Below, in pieces: positions 10,279-21,834 of a stretch of 38,781 nt of DNA. The notes below the pieces were generated by a model that did not search any database, was not told the DNA's origin, and worked only from the letters and a program-made list of their open reading frames with translations. The first letter of the stretch is position 1. Each line of letters opens with the position of its first letter. The translations under genes were made by a program, and so were the position numbers. The stretch is from Bifiguratus adelaidae (taxonomy: Eukaryota; Mucoromycota; Endogonomycetes; Endogonales): assembly GCA_002261195.1 (NCBI GenBank), contig MVBO01000141.1, positions 1 to 38,781 on the forward strand. The letters run 5' to 3'.

Positions 10279-11662
10279 ATGGAGGAAGACTTGACTGCAG
10301 AGGAAAAACGTTTGGTTCAAGAGACCAACGAGCAGGGTGATGTCGAAGGTCTCGATCCATTCTTGCTTGCTGCGCTCAGGAAGCCTCAAGATCGAATCCT
10401 CCTGCTCAAGTTGGATCAGGACCTAGAGGTGTTTACTCGGGACAAGAGGTGAGTGATGGCGCTTGTCCAACGATGGCTGACCCGAGTTGTAGTCAAACAG
10501 AACTGACGATTCCTTTTCTAAACTCATACCAACGGCTACTGACGCATCGAACTGCGCAATATTTCAAGCTAGATCATGCGTATGATCCTCGCAGGGGCAT
10601 GGTATTGACGCGTCGGCCAGATACAACCGTGCCAACCTTGCGATTTTCGGATCTTGTCGAAGAGTCTCCCCAAGAAGAGCCAAAGGTTCGCATGATTATG
10701 AGACGGCAGCCAACACCACGGTCAAGCGCTTCAAAACTGACGGGAGACAAGGAGCGCAAGACCATGACCATGGAAGAGAGACAGGCACGGTACAAGGAGG
10801 CGAGAGCACGTATATTCGGTGAAAAGGGTCAAGACACAGATTCTTCGGAATCTAGCGATGCGGTGGACGAAAATCGAAGTCGAAAGGCGAGTCCAGCATC
10901 AACGCCCAATCCAAAGGGAAAACGGCAGGGTGGTGGTCAATTTACGCCTCTGGAACGTCCTCTTCGACCTGTGGATAGTACGAGGATGTCGGGTGTCTCT
11001 CCCATGCCAGCCTGGCCAACTCCAAATCCTTATTACGGTTATTATTATCCTCAAGACACGTCGCAAATATATGCTGGCAAAGCTTGGCCCTACGCGCCGG
11101 CAACATGGGGGCAGGATATGGCTACCTATGGCAATAATGCCACCAGTCCATACATGCCCGGGCCTGACCTCACAATCGATTCGCAACCCTGGGCAAACGG
11201 CCAGTTCTCGGACCCTTCTGGATTTCAGCGCGCGGTGGGTGGAACACATCCGCCAAACCCACCTAGAAACATATTTGACTATGGTACCACACAAACCGTA
11301 AGTAGTGTATTCCATGCTGCGCGACCTTTGCACGATACTGATGGGAGGCATAGACGGCTTCCGGTATGTCTATCTGGAGAAATCCACTAAGTCCTACCGA
11401 ATACGCGAACGCATGGGATGTTCCCAGGCCCTTGTCGAATGCCAAACCGCCGTCTAACACATCGTCGACCAATGCAGTGTATGATCGTCTCGCCTCCGAA
11501 TTCTCTCATCTCACCATGACGAAGAATGTCCCTACGTCCATGTTTGCGCATGAGTATCCTTCAAACGACTCCCCAGTACAGAAGGAGACACAGGAAAAGT
11601 CATTACCGTCCGGTAGTGCCCGTCCTTCGCGCAAAGAGACACCGTCCGAGGACTGTCAGTAG
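10279..11662 (+). CDS. R3H and SUZ domain RNA-binding protein
   Basis: Probable cytoplasmic single-stranded RNA-binding protein. Exons 10279-10448, 10493-11297, 11354-11662 give 427 residues, with both joins in frame. Residues about 15-110 form the R3H region: FLLAALRKPQDRILLLKLDQ, then the R3H core NSYQRLLTHRTAQYFKLDH, with Arg and His spaced as R-x3-H-R. A SUZ-like segment follows (VRMIMRRQP about 125-135, then the basic EERQARYKEARARIFG). The rest is low-complexity, rich in Pro, Tyr, Asn and Gln (YYGYYYPQDTSQIY, WPTPNP). Human R3HDM and Drosophila Encore share R3H plus SUZ. The start is the first ATG after the pyrimidine tract. Specific targets unknown. Confidence 0.85.
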
Positions 11663-11900
11663 TCCATGCCAGTCTATGCAACCTTTATTAACAGAACAGT
11701 ATCATCTCTCACGAATCGGCTAAATGTATGATACGCAAGCATTTAATCTCTGCATACCCGACGCCAAGCAAGACGTTACTCAAAATTCGTCCAATCAAGT
11801 CGCCATGTTCCTAGAGCCCTGCACGCGCACGACAAGTCCTAGGCAATGACGTCCATGGCTTGTTTGAGATGCGTAGATCAATTGTATATATAGGGGTATC

Positions 11901-13172
11901 TCACAGAATCATTCCCAATGTCTCTCCCACTTTGATCTTTTGACCAGACTCTATGCTGAATTGGAAATCCTGAGGCGCCTCAAAACACAGGACAATAGTC
12001 GACCCTAGTTCAAAGCCTCCCAATTCTTCGCCTTTGCGCGCCAATTTACCTCCCAACTGTGGACCGGCCGATTGAAAGGACACCTCGGTATAAGTACCAC
12101 CCGCCAGCGCCTCCTTCTCATTCGTCCGTAGCGCTTCATCGAAATTGATCTTGATAGACCCCACATTGGTCGCTCCAACTGGTGTCATGGAAAAGAAACC
12201 ATACCGCCATCGCCCCAAGAGCACGACCCGCTCATTGAGGACAAACAAATCGGCCAGCAATTTGACAAAGTAGGGCGAGACCGAAAAGAGTTCGCCCGCA
12301 AAATGTCGGCGTTTCTCCACCACCCAATCGGTCGGTGAATGGAAACGGTGGTAATCGCCCGGTGCGAGGTAAATGACACAATAATACAAGGTGGTATTGG
12401 AGGCGACGGTCTTGAATCTCGGATCGTTCGATCCACGTAAATGAGCCGGCGTGGCATCCTTGCCTACACTGCTCTCTACCTGCTGAGCATTGGTGCCAAT
12501 CATGTCGTCTAAACCGTAGGGTATCCCATTGACCTCGGCGAATTCGTCCTGCGTGACTGGATGCAAAGTGGAAGGTTGAGCTGACTCGGCGTCATGGCCA
12601 ATCAAGGCGTCTAATGAATACGTCAAGCCCTTGACTTGTTCAATCTGTCGTTCGTGGACCAGACCGACGTGTAGAATGGTACCGTCAGCCGGCGAGACGA
12701 GACCTTGTTGTATGGGCCGCACGCCGTCTTTAAGCGGACGATAGAAAAAGGCTGCGAGGTTGGGATACTTTCGCAGATCGGGTTCAGCCATCTCGTCCAG
12801 GTTGCATCCAAAGAGCCAGCTGTACAAGCGAAATCCCGGTACACGTAGTGGTTCCGGGATCGTCATATTATTGAATCGGCCCCAGAGACGGGATATGGCT
12901 TTGAGTGGAAGCGCAGCCGCTACTTGGACCTGCCACGGACCGGAAATGTACGCCTTGTCTTCTCGGTGAAGTCGCTCATTGTCACGTTCGACCTTGTTGT
13001 GCCACTGAACGTAGGCTGTCGCTGTCAGGGTCGCGATTCCGCCGATGTAGACTATTCGAGCTCGCGGACTCCTTGGTTGAACGGACGAGTAGTGGCGGAT
13101 GCATGGAGGCTGTGAGTGGACCAATCTCGGCCGTCTGGCTACTGTTGTCAAGAGACCTAACCGAATAGACAT
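11901..13172 (-). CDS. PSD1: Phosphatidylserine decarboxylase, mitochondrial
   Basis: Inner-membrane enzyme converting phosphatidylserine to phosphatidylethanolamine. Intronless here, 423 residues. The N-terminus is Arg/Ser-rich with no acidic residues up to about 35 (mitochondrial presequence), followed by a hydrophobic segment near 40-57 (VYIGGIATLTATAYVQW). Catalytic-site elements are present: SPADG (Asp), APGDYHRFHSP (His) and the self-cleavage motif LGST at about 389-392, where cleavage before Ser makes the pyruvoyl alpha subunit. No C2 domain, so it is the Psd1 rather than the Psd2 type. Between SPADG and the His motif there is an enlarged loop with two similar units, LTYSLDALIGHDAES and IPYGLDDMIGTNAQQ. 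Divergent from the LAMTOR4-like gene. Confidence 0.95.
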   Translation of the reverse strand: MSIRLGLLTTVARRPRLVHSQPPCIRHYSSVQPRSPRARIVYIGGIATLTATAYVQWHNKVERDNERLHREDKAYISGPWQVQVAAALPLKAISRLWGRFNNMTIPEPLRVPGFRLYSWLFGCNLDEMAEPDLRKYPNLAAFFYRPLKDGVRPIQQGLVSPADGTILHVGLVHERQIEQVKGLTYSLDALIGHDAESAQPSTLHPVTQDEFAEVNGIPYGLDDMIGTNAQQVESSVGKDATPAHLRGSNDPRFKTVASNTTLYYCVIYLAPGDYHRFHSPTDWVVEKRRHFAGELFSVSPYFVKLLADLFVLNERVVLLGRWRYGFFSMTPVGATNVGSIKINFDEALRTNEKEALAGGTYTEVSFQSAGPQLGGKLARKGEELGGFELGSTIVLCFEAPQDFQFSIESGQKIKVGETLGMIL

Positions 13173-13222
13173 GAGAGAGGATCAGACACCCGTCCGATGG
13201 CACGTTTGGCGAGGATCATGGA

Positions 13223-13230
13223 TCACGTGA
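13223..13230. promoter_or_regulatory. TCACGTGA palindrome in PSD1/LAMTOR4-like promoter
   Basis: Eight-base palindrome within GATCACGTGA, matching the Cbf1/Pho4/CLEAR-type bHLH site. The same octamer is found before RPN8 and TOM70. It overlaps one of two candidate starts of the downstream gene (ATG at 13218). Binding is inferred. Confidence 0.4.
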
Positions 13231-13278
13231 GCACTGGTCTCTGTCGTTCGGTCCTTTGAACACTTGCAGTGTCAGCAC

Positions 13279-13717
13279 ATGGTGAGTGGTTGCCTCTTTG
13301 TTGCTTACTTGTCACGAACGCCTTATCTAGACCGACGAAAAGTTGGCATCGTTGGCTAGCTTGCCCAACCATGTCCACTCTTTCTCACTGGACGTAAAGC
13401 AAGGAACGTTGATTGAGGTGAGTTGCGGTTCGACAGGCACACTCACCGGTAGACTGACCGTGTGGGTTAGGCCACTCGTCCAACGCAAGCGCAAGCGCAA
13501 GCACAACCCTTGTACACGATTGTCAAGGACGTTGGGACCTTGTTGGCGAGACAATGGCCCGCCGAAGAGACACCCGTTAAGATGCGAAGTGTTACAGGTA
13601 AGGAAGGCTGTTCAAGACCTGAATTGGAGGACTCATGTTGACACAGTGGCATTTGGAGATCGTACAATCAGCGCAACCGTATCGGAAGACAAGGTGTATG
13701 TTATGGAGCGTGACTAA
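13279..13717 (+). CDS. LAMTOR4-like Ragulator subunit (roadblock-type small protein)
   Basis: Small protein of about 95 residues that probably belongs to the Ragulator complex, which anchors Rag GTPases on lysosome/vacuole membranes for TORC1 signalling. Exons: 13279-13281 (ATG alone), 13331-13417, 13471-13597, 13647-13717. The C-terminal part KMRSVTVAFGDRTISATVSE followed by DKVYVMER parallels the end of animal LAMTOR4 (basic residue, S-V-x-FG-x-T, TVS, V-V/M-x-R), and the upstream IVKDVGTLLARQW fits its helix. The gcaagc repeat at 13482-13502 encodes an AQAQAQ linker. The start could instead be the ATG at 13218, spliced through a 12-base exon (13270-13281), adding MDHCQH. Identification rests on a short match; moderate confidence. 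Confidence 0.55.
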
Positions 13718-13797
13718 ATATACGGGATTTATCACTCTATGGAGTTGAGGATGGCACTGGTGGCCCAGGGTAGATTTGGGCAATGTACAAGGAATTA

Positions 13798-15005
<1,208 letters not shown>

Positions 15006-15135
15006 AGTGTGCTGAATGCGTCGAAACCAATCCGTCCTTCCGCTTCACTGTCACGAGGGACGAGACCATTAAAAGCACGTGACTTCCGTCGCACTCTCAG
15101 CATTTTTTGTGCTTGCTGCTTCTCGCTCGTTGATA

Positions 15136-15957
15136 ATGCGTTTAAAGCGACAAAAGCAGTATAAACGGCACATGCACGTCTACCAGACGTCCTATGGCTT
15201 CAGAACACCCTATCAAGTACTACGTAAGTGACAACCGCCATTGATTTGGCAGATTTTGGACTTACATGTCGCAGTGGACGGAAACTTTATTCAAGCTGGT
15301 CTCGATACGAGGACGCATATCCAGGAAGGATTGGCCAAAGTACTACTTGCGTCTGTGAAGCCCAGTAAGTGCGAAACTCTTGTAAAGTACGTCATACATA
15401 GAGAAAGACTCACGCAATGTTTCTCAGTGGTCACGGCATGCACTGTCGCAGAATTGAGAAGCTTGGGCGAGGACGCTTCCGGAGCCGTGCTGGCAGCTAG
15501 GCGCTACGAACGTCGTCGATGCACTCACAGCCCTCCTGTCTCTTCGGCAGAATGTCTGGCGTCCATCATTTCCACCAACAATCCACACAATTATTGCGTA
15601 GCGACACAGAGTCCTGATCTGCGTGATCAACTTCGACAGGTCCCAGGTGTGCCATTGTTGTACATCAGTCGAAGTGTACTGGTGCTCGAGCCACCTTCAG
15701 AAGCAACGCATGTCAAGGCGGCCGAGTTGGAGCGCAAGAAGACGATGCCATCGGACAAGGAGTTGGCTTTCTTGAGGGCATCTAGGGAAAAGCCCGATCC
15801 AACCGCTGTACAAGAGGCCAAGAGCGATCGGCCCAAGAAGCGGAAACGAAAAGGTCCCAAAGGACCGAATCCGCTGAGTGTAAAGAAGAAGAAGAAGCCA
15901 AATCCAGAAGTGAACGGAATGAGTCAAAAGAAGGCCGAAACGAACGGCGCAAGTTGA
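15136..15957 (+). CDS. UTP23: rRNA-processing protein UTP23 (PIN-like, SSU processome)
   Basis: Nucleolar protein needed for early 18S rRNA processing and snR30 release. Exons 15136-15223, 15275-15364, 15428-15957 give 235 residues, close to the yeast protein. The N-terminus MRLKRQKQYKRHMHVYQTSY plus PYQVLLDGNFIQAG is the family signature, followed by VTACTVAELRSLG. A putative zinc site is formed by Cys/His in RRCTHSP, SAECLASII and NNPHNYCVATQ, after which QVPGVPLLYISRSVLVLEPPS closes the PIN-like fold. The C-tail is Lys-rich (RPKKRKRKGPKGPNP, KKKKKPNP), suiting nucleolar RNA binding. The start is the only ATG giving the family N-terminus. A CACGTG at 15076-15081 lies in the short promoter shared with Rab2. 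Confidence 0.93.
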
Positions 15958-16019
15958 TTGACACTTTGTAAAATTACACTGTATAGCATGCATAGGGAAT
16001 AGAAATCTATATGGGACAT

Positions 16020-16753
16020 CTAGGCTGTCTTTTCGTCTACAATAATCTCAGTCACCATTTTAGCAAAATACTGATGAATCCGATCATCGCGTGTGAGTTC
16101 AGGATGGAAGCTGGTGGCCAGCAGATGGCCCTGACGAACCGCAACGATCGAGCTCGCGGGCGTTTCTCCCACTTGATGTTCAAGTTGTCCGAGTACTTGT
16201 ACATCGTCGCTATTGACCGTGACCACAATGGGTGCGCGAATAAAGACAGCGTGAAACCGTTCGGCCTTCTCGCCCAAAACAAGAGGCATGTGCAAATCGT
16301 CCTCGAATGAATCGACCTGTCGTCCAAACTGGTTTCGATTGACGGTAATATGAAGTCCGCCCAGCAACTGCTGGCCCCCCTTTTTGGTCGAATTGGCTTC
16401 ATCACTCAGCAAGATCATGCCGGCACAAGTACCCCAGGTAGGCTTTTGTCGCACAAACTTTCGGAGAGGTTCGAGCATGTTGCACCGTTCGGCGATCAGG
16501 GCAATGGCCGTTGATTCGCCTCCAGGGATTATTAAGGCATCGATCCGGGCGAGGTGGGCTTCCGTCCGTACTGCGATAGCTTCTGTGACTTCGGGAAGAC
16601 GCTCGAGGAAGTTGATGTGTTCTTGAAAGGCACCTTGCAGTGCTGAAGTGGAGGTTAGAATCAACATGTGTGACCTTGGAAGCAGGTGTACATACCAAGG
16701 ACACCGATGATGATGGTGGAATCACAGACGGGTTCACTCACAGAGGGTGCCAT
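16020..16753 (-). CDS. SNO1: Pyridoxal 5'-phosphate synthase glutaminase subunit (PdxT/SNO type)
   Basis: Glutamine amidotransferase that supplies ammonia to the PdxS/SNZ synthase for vitamin B6 formation. Exons on the minus strand: 16753-16696 and 16642-16020, giving 226 residues. The N-terminus IIGVLALQGAFQEH is the family hallmark, spliced across the intron. PGGESTAIALI, the nucleophile Cys at about 92 in WGTCAGMILLS, GGLHITVNRNQFGRQ, and His/Glu at about 199/201 in TSFHPELT complete the class I glutaminase triad. No PdxS/SNZ gene lies nearby, unlike the paired SNZ/SNO arrangement in yeast. Confidence 0.95.
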
Positions 16754-16874
16754 GGTAAGAAAAACAGAGAGAAAGAGTGCGATATACCAAGGCACGCTTC
16801 GCCACTTTAGTCATATCAACTGAAAAAAATGGCTCATTGCCAAATAGGGTAATCATGTTTCGAGTCTCATTGGT

Positions 16875-18167
16875 TCAATCCACATCGGCGCGTCTATTGA
16901 CGTTGCCTTGACCCATGAACATACTCCGCATCATCTCTGCCATCATGTTTGTTTGAGGTTTAGGTTTGGGAATATTGAAGAAGACGAATCCAATGGTTTG
17001 TAATAGCTGGGGAGAAAGCATGAGACATTTGCAGATTGGCCATGAAATACCTACATCGGTCATCATTTCCTTGTCGCGTAGAGTCCAGACATGCTGATAT
17101 TTCTCTAGTGCCATCTTGTAAAGATCCACTGCATCTCTTTGTACGCAAAGCAGGATAAAGTTGGTAAAGTTGATCATTGGGGACTTGAAGGTCGGTACGT
17201 CTATGCTAGATTCGGAAGGCGAAGGTCGAAACGCAACGGGCTTAGCTTTGAGACTAGTGGGTAATTGAGCAGTGAATGCGGTATAGGCCAAGGTTGCGTA
17301 CTGGATCTTCTTTTCTGCCAGATATCTGCAAGAGGAATGCCCAATGGGTACTTGAGATAGTTTACCCTTACCACACGGAACTTACTGGAACACAGCTCTG
17401 GCAATGAACGCTCCGGCGTCATCGCTCCTTTCCTTTGTTGCCCATTCAAGCTCCAATTGTCCAAGTTTTGTCGCGCTATCATCTGTTCCATCGAGGAGAT
17501 GTTTTTCTGCCTCGGCGTAATTCTTCTCTAAAACATGGTCGTCAATACTCGCTCGTTTATCCTGTGCTTGCGTTCTAACCTTTCCAGAGGACGGTTCCAA
17601 TGTGATCATGGAGTTCTGGATCACCCGTAGGGACGTCGCCATACTTTTGTGACCAGCTAATCATCTATATGAGTATATATGCTCAATGCCTCCAACGCCA
17701 TCCTTACGTTACGGCACGCTGAATAAACTTCTTCCTGCCCGCTTCTCCCGGTGGGTATGCATGCAAGAGTGCAATGACACGCTCTGCGAGATGAGAGTGA
17801 GTGGTGCACGTCGTCAGAGCAGCAAGCCCAAGCTTGAGACGTGCCCTTACCGAGCGATTCCTCATCCACCTTGACGTTCCCCTGCTCGTAAGCATCAAGC
17901 ATATAGACTGACAAGTCTGACCCAGAGCCTCCCTGGCCATGCTTCAACAGCAGACCTGCACCAGAGTAGAGCAATTCTATGGCTGGCGCGTACTTTTCTT
18001 GAGCCAAGTACCTAAACGAAAACGTCAGTGCTCGTTTGATAGAGCTTGCGCTAGAGCACTTACCGTCGAGCAACAGTACGGTACATTTGATGAGCTTCGT
18101 AGTAGTTGCCATCTTCCACAGACTTTTGCAGCTTTTGTCGCTGTTTATCTGTTCCTCTGCTTGCCAT
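16875..18167 (-). CDS. GET4: GET4, cytosolic factor of tail-anchored protein insertion
   Basis: Alpha-helical TPR-like protein that, with Get5, passes tail-anchored proteins from Sgt2 to the Get3 ATPase. Exons on the minus strand: 18167-18064, 18011-17851, 17783-17708, 17656-17580, 17527-17386, 17325-17055, 17006-16875, total 320 residues, matching the family. Markers: RQKLQKSVEDGNYYEAHQMY, RRYLAQEKYAPAIELLYSGA, LLKHGQGGSGSDL, GDPELHDHIGTVLWKEKNYAEAEKHLL, INFTNFILLCVQR, LLQTIGFVFFNIPKPK. The tail ends with Met-rich MMAEMMRSMFMG. All seven exons join in phase, so the model is secure. Confidence 0.94.
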
Positions 18168-18259
18168 GACCAAGTGACAGCTTTCTCTCGCCCTTTTCCT
18201 GCCAATGCTTTAAGGTGCAGCAACAACAGCAGCAGCAATAACCCTTATAGGCGTTAGTG

Positions 18260-19991
18260 ATGGAACCGCTGGACGACAGTGGCCATGTTCATCAACGTTC
18301 GGGTTCTTCTTCTATGCCTAGTGCGAACCACCATGGGGAGGATGGCAGCATGTCGCCTGTGACAGCCCAGGCGTATCATGACGATCCAGATGTACAAGAC
18401 GGCACCGATCCTCTTTCATACGCCAACAAGGGTCCTGATGCCGTATCTGGGGCCGCCTTGGTCAAAACATCCAATCTTTCCCGCTCCTATCTCATCAATC
18501 TCTTTTGGATACTCACTTGGTAGGTGGTCGACCGCGGGCACTGTTTTGCTTTCTTAAAGACTCATATGCTTATCTTTAGGTATATGGTAGGCTACATTTT
18601 TATATGCTCCTTGCGTTTGCTCATGACGACAGTTTGCAACTTGCCTTTCATTATACAACAAGTGGATGTTTTCAAGCGATCATTACAACTTTCAATTTCC
18701 TCTCTTTGTCACCAGCACACACATGGTTGTGCAATTCACTCTATCGGGATTGACCTTGTGCCTTATACCGCGATGGCGGCCAAAGCGGCGGCCAAAGCTC
18801 AGGGATTACTTGTAAGTTGCGCTAGGACGATAGGGTTGCTTCGTGCATCATCCGACTGATTAATTTGTCCCTTGCAGAACGAAAATCGTACCCTGCGGTC
18901 TTGCGACAGGCTTGGACATCGGTCTTTCAAACTTGTCTCTCAAGACCATATCCCTTAGCTTCTACAGTAAGTGCCTGCTGCCCTAATGTGCGATCTGACC
19001 TCTCTGTGTATAGCCATGTGCAAGTCATCCACCCTCATCTTTGTCCTCCTCTTTGCCTTTTTCTTCCGCTTAGAAAGACCGACATGGTCTTTAGCATTGG
19101 TAATCTTCATCATCTCAATGGGTGTCCTTCTCATGGTCATGGATGAAACGGAGTTTGTGTTTGCTGGGTAAGAGGTTGCCTGACAGGTATCATCCATATT
19201 CATGCGAAATGCGGCCATAGGTTTGCCGAAGTCATGACGGCGAGTATGCTAGGAGGTCTACGATGGTCCCTGACACAGATTTTGTTGGAGAAGGAGAGTC
19301 TTGGTATCAACAACCCGGTCGCATCCATTTTCTTCATCTCGCCAATCATGGGCACAGTCTTAGTTTTCACATCTGCTATTGTCGAAGGATACCACAATAT
19401 ATTCTACAGCGCATTTTATCATACAGTAGGCGAGGCATTTCACACGGTAGGTGACGACGTTTAGAGGACTTGACGTGAAAGACTCATGGCGCATGATAGT
19501 CTGCCATCATTCTCTTGGGCGGGTGCCTGGCTTTCTTCATGGTTATGTCCGAATTCTTTTTGATCCAGCGAACATCGGTCGTTACGCTCAGTGTATGCGG
19601 CATCTTCAAGGAAGTCGCCACAATCTTTGTTTCTTCCATGATCTTTGGTGATATCCTCACACCCGTCAACATATTTGGCCTATGCGTCGCATTATGTGGC
19701 ATTGCGTTATTTAATTGGCTTAAGGTCAAAGCACACGTGGCCAAAGTCGGTGATGTCGGTCGGGAAGGTGGTGTTGCCATTGTTGAACCTGACGCAGGCT
19801 ACCGGCGCCGAAAGTCGCTACACGTCTACAGCCTAGTAGCTGAAAGCACTCCCATGCTACTCCTCAATAATGGGATGACGGTAGATGATATGGATGAGAC
19901 AGATGAGGAAGACGATGATATGTTTGAGCTAGGCAGCAACGAGCACGAGGATGATGATACAAGCCATCTTCGCATTGTGTCACCCGCTTGA
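18260..19991 (+). CDS. Nucleotide-sugar/triose-phosphate transporter, SLC35C2 (Ymd8)-like
   Basis: Multi-pass Golgi/ER transporter of the drug/metabolite (TPT) superfamily. Exons 18260-18519, 18580-18586, 18633-18811, 18878-18966, 19014-19167, 19221-19446, 19500-19991 give 468 residues. The second exon is only 7 bases. A hydrophilic N-tail (~75 residues) precedes the first helix. TPT markers: [108 protein letters not shown], and Gly-rich last helix [19 protein letters not shown]. The C-tail ends in acidic clusters ([12 protein letters not shown]), facing the cytosol by family topology. Substrate cannot be read from sequence. Confidence 0.9.
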
Positions 19992-20157
19992 CGTGTATAC
20001 CCCGCCATAAACATACATTTTGCCTTTCTACTTGCCAATGGCTACTTGGGCGATGAAGCTGCTCCCTGCAAGGAGCATGGACGGGAATTGATGGACGGAG
20101 CAGGACTTTACAGGCAGCTTAGATGGCATCCCAGTCATGAGGTTACTACACTTCACG

Positions 20158-20165
20158 TCACGTGA
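20158..20165. promoter_or_regulatory. TCACGTGA palindrome upstream of RPN8
   Basis: Identical octamer to those before the LAMTOR4-like and TOM70 genes, about 80 bases before the RPN8 ATG. A CRE half-site-like TACGTCA follows at 20174-20180. I see no PACE (Rpn4) element GGTGGCAAA in this promoter. Binding is inferred. Confidence 0.4.
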
Positions 20166-20243
20166 TTAAGTCCTACGTCACCCAATGCCTTGGTGGACTT
20201 ACGTAGTATTCTCCAGCCATAGGAACTCCTCTCACTAGACGCC

Positions 20244-21363
20244 ATGCCGACACCAACGACTGCCATATCTACCACGGCAAACGTGGTGGTACACCCGCTG
20301 GTCCTTCTATCGGTAGTAGACCATTACAATCGGGTAGCCAGAAACACAAAAAAGAGAGTCGTGGGCGTGCTGCTTGGTCAGACCAAGGGCAAACACGTCA
20401 ATGTCGCCAATTCTTTTGCAGGTACGTTTGGTCTACAGTGACAGCGCGATTCTTCGCTTTCGCTATTGTTACAAGCGAGGTCGTTGACCTGTTTGTACCT
20501 GTAGTGCCATTTGAGGAGGACGAAAAGGATCCCTCTGTATGGTTCCTTGATCACAATTACGTAGAAGCCATGAACGACATGTTCAAGAAAGTCAATGGTA
20601 GGGCAACTATGCATGTCAACGCGTCAATAGACTGACAATTGGATCCAGCCAAGGAAAAGATGATCGGGTGGTACCATAGTGGACCAAAACTACGGGCCTC
20701 GGATCTTGAAATCAACGAACTCTTCAAACGATATACGCCTGATCCGGTACTCGTCATTGTAGACGTGAATCCCAAGGATATATCCATACCGACATCCGCC
20801 TATTTTGCGATTGAAGAGATTAAAGATGTAAGTGACGTGCAACCTTTTCAGGGATCGCGCATTCGAACGAATTGCAGGATGGAACAGCGACCACGCGAAC
20901 ATTCACCCATGTCCCTTCGGAAATCGAGGCTGAAGAAGCCGAAGAGATTGGCGTCGAACATTTGCTGAGAGACATCAAGGATAACGCTATTGGCACTCTA
21001 TCCACGCGAGTCACAGACCAACTCACGTCTCTCAAGGGGTTACAGAGCAAACTGGAAGACATTCGCGATTATCTTTCAAAGGTCGTCGCTGGAACTCTCC
21101 CCGTCAACCACCAAATTATATATAACCTCCAAGACATCTTCAACCTTTTACCCAACCTCAATGTCCAAGAAATGGTGCGCTCATTCAGTATCAAGACCAA
21201 TGATCAACTCCTCGTCATTTACGTCTCCAGTCTCATCCGTGCAGTCATTGCCCTTCACAACCTCATCAACAACAAGATTGAGAATCTACGAGGAGAGAAC
21301 GCCGCAGAAGAAAAGGAAAAGAAGGTAGAGGACAAGAAGGATGACAAGAAGGAGGAACAATAA
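20244..21363 (+). CDS. RPN8: 26S proteasome regulatory subunit Rpn8 (PSMD7), MPN domain
   Basis: Non-catalytic MPN partner of the Rpn11 deubiquitinase in the proteasome lid. Exons 20244-20421, 20505-20597, 20649-20827, 20878-21363 give 311 residues. [78 protein letters not shown] and [11 protein letters not shown] are diagnostic. The JAMM zinc motif is missing (GWYHSGPKL where active enzymes have HSHP-type ligands), as expected for Rpn8 rather than Rpn11. The C-terminal helices ([19 protein letters not shown]) are followed by a Lys/Glu-rich tail ([16 protein letters not shown]). Confidence 0.96.
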
Positions 21364-21834
21364 ACGTGTCCACCATTCCTCGGGCGTCCTTTCACCACGT
21401 GAAGCATGCATGTAAATGAATGAAATGAATGAATAGACGGGCCCATTCAGGTGGAAGGATATGCGCACACCCTTGGCCAAGGGGAATAATTGAACACAGT
21501 AGCATATACACACACACACGCACACACGCACACCCCCACTCATCCATCCCCCCCCCCTCAAAAACGTCGCGCGTTATCTTGCTCACCTTGTCTCTGCTCC
21601 TACTGCTAAAGTCGAATTTTTTTTCACCATTCATTTTTTGTTTGCATATAGACTTATCGCCCTCTTGTATACTATATCACCAGGTAGGGGGAGAGAGCGA
21701 TCTCTCTGACGCGCAATACTTACCATGCATTAGGTCGCGTATCCTGGTATTGAGAACGACCGAACAAACTGTTAGGACCCACAACGTTTTCCTAGAGTTC
21801 TGATAGTCAACAACCCTGTACACTATACTATCCC
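21364..21834 (+). promoter_or_regulatory. Intergenic / PUF promoter and leader
   Basis: No gene seen in 471 bases between RPN8 and the PUF gene. It contains an (AATG)-like run at 21415-21434, a CA/CG dinucleotide tract at 21508-21534 running into a C run (21550-21558), and a pyrimidine-rich stretch at 21590-21660. A long leader is plausible for a PUF gene, but the start of transcription cannot be read. Confidence 0.35.
21508..21558. repeat. CA-rich microsatellite with adjacent C run
   Basis: Imperfect dinucleotide repeat of CA with interspersed CG units, then CCCCC and a second run of about nine C. Likely length-variable; it lies in the untranslated region between RPN8 and the PUF gene. Confidence 0.8.

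Noticed and set aside
13461-13473. Fourth telobox copy (GGGTTAGGCC)
   Set aside because: It differs from the decamer and is the acceptor end of a LAMTOR4-like intron.
13482-13504. Tandem hexamer repeat gcaagc as a CRISPR-like or regulatory repeat
   Set aside because: It is a coding repeat for Ala-Gln in an exon; no spacers are present.
20649-20827. Rpn8 as an active JAMM deubiquitinase
   Set aside because: The HxH and following Ser/Asp zinc-ligand pattern is absent ([17 protein letters not shown]), as in the inactive MPN subunit.
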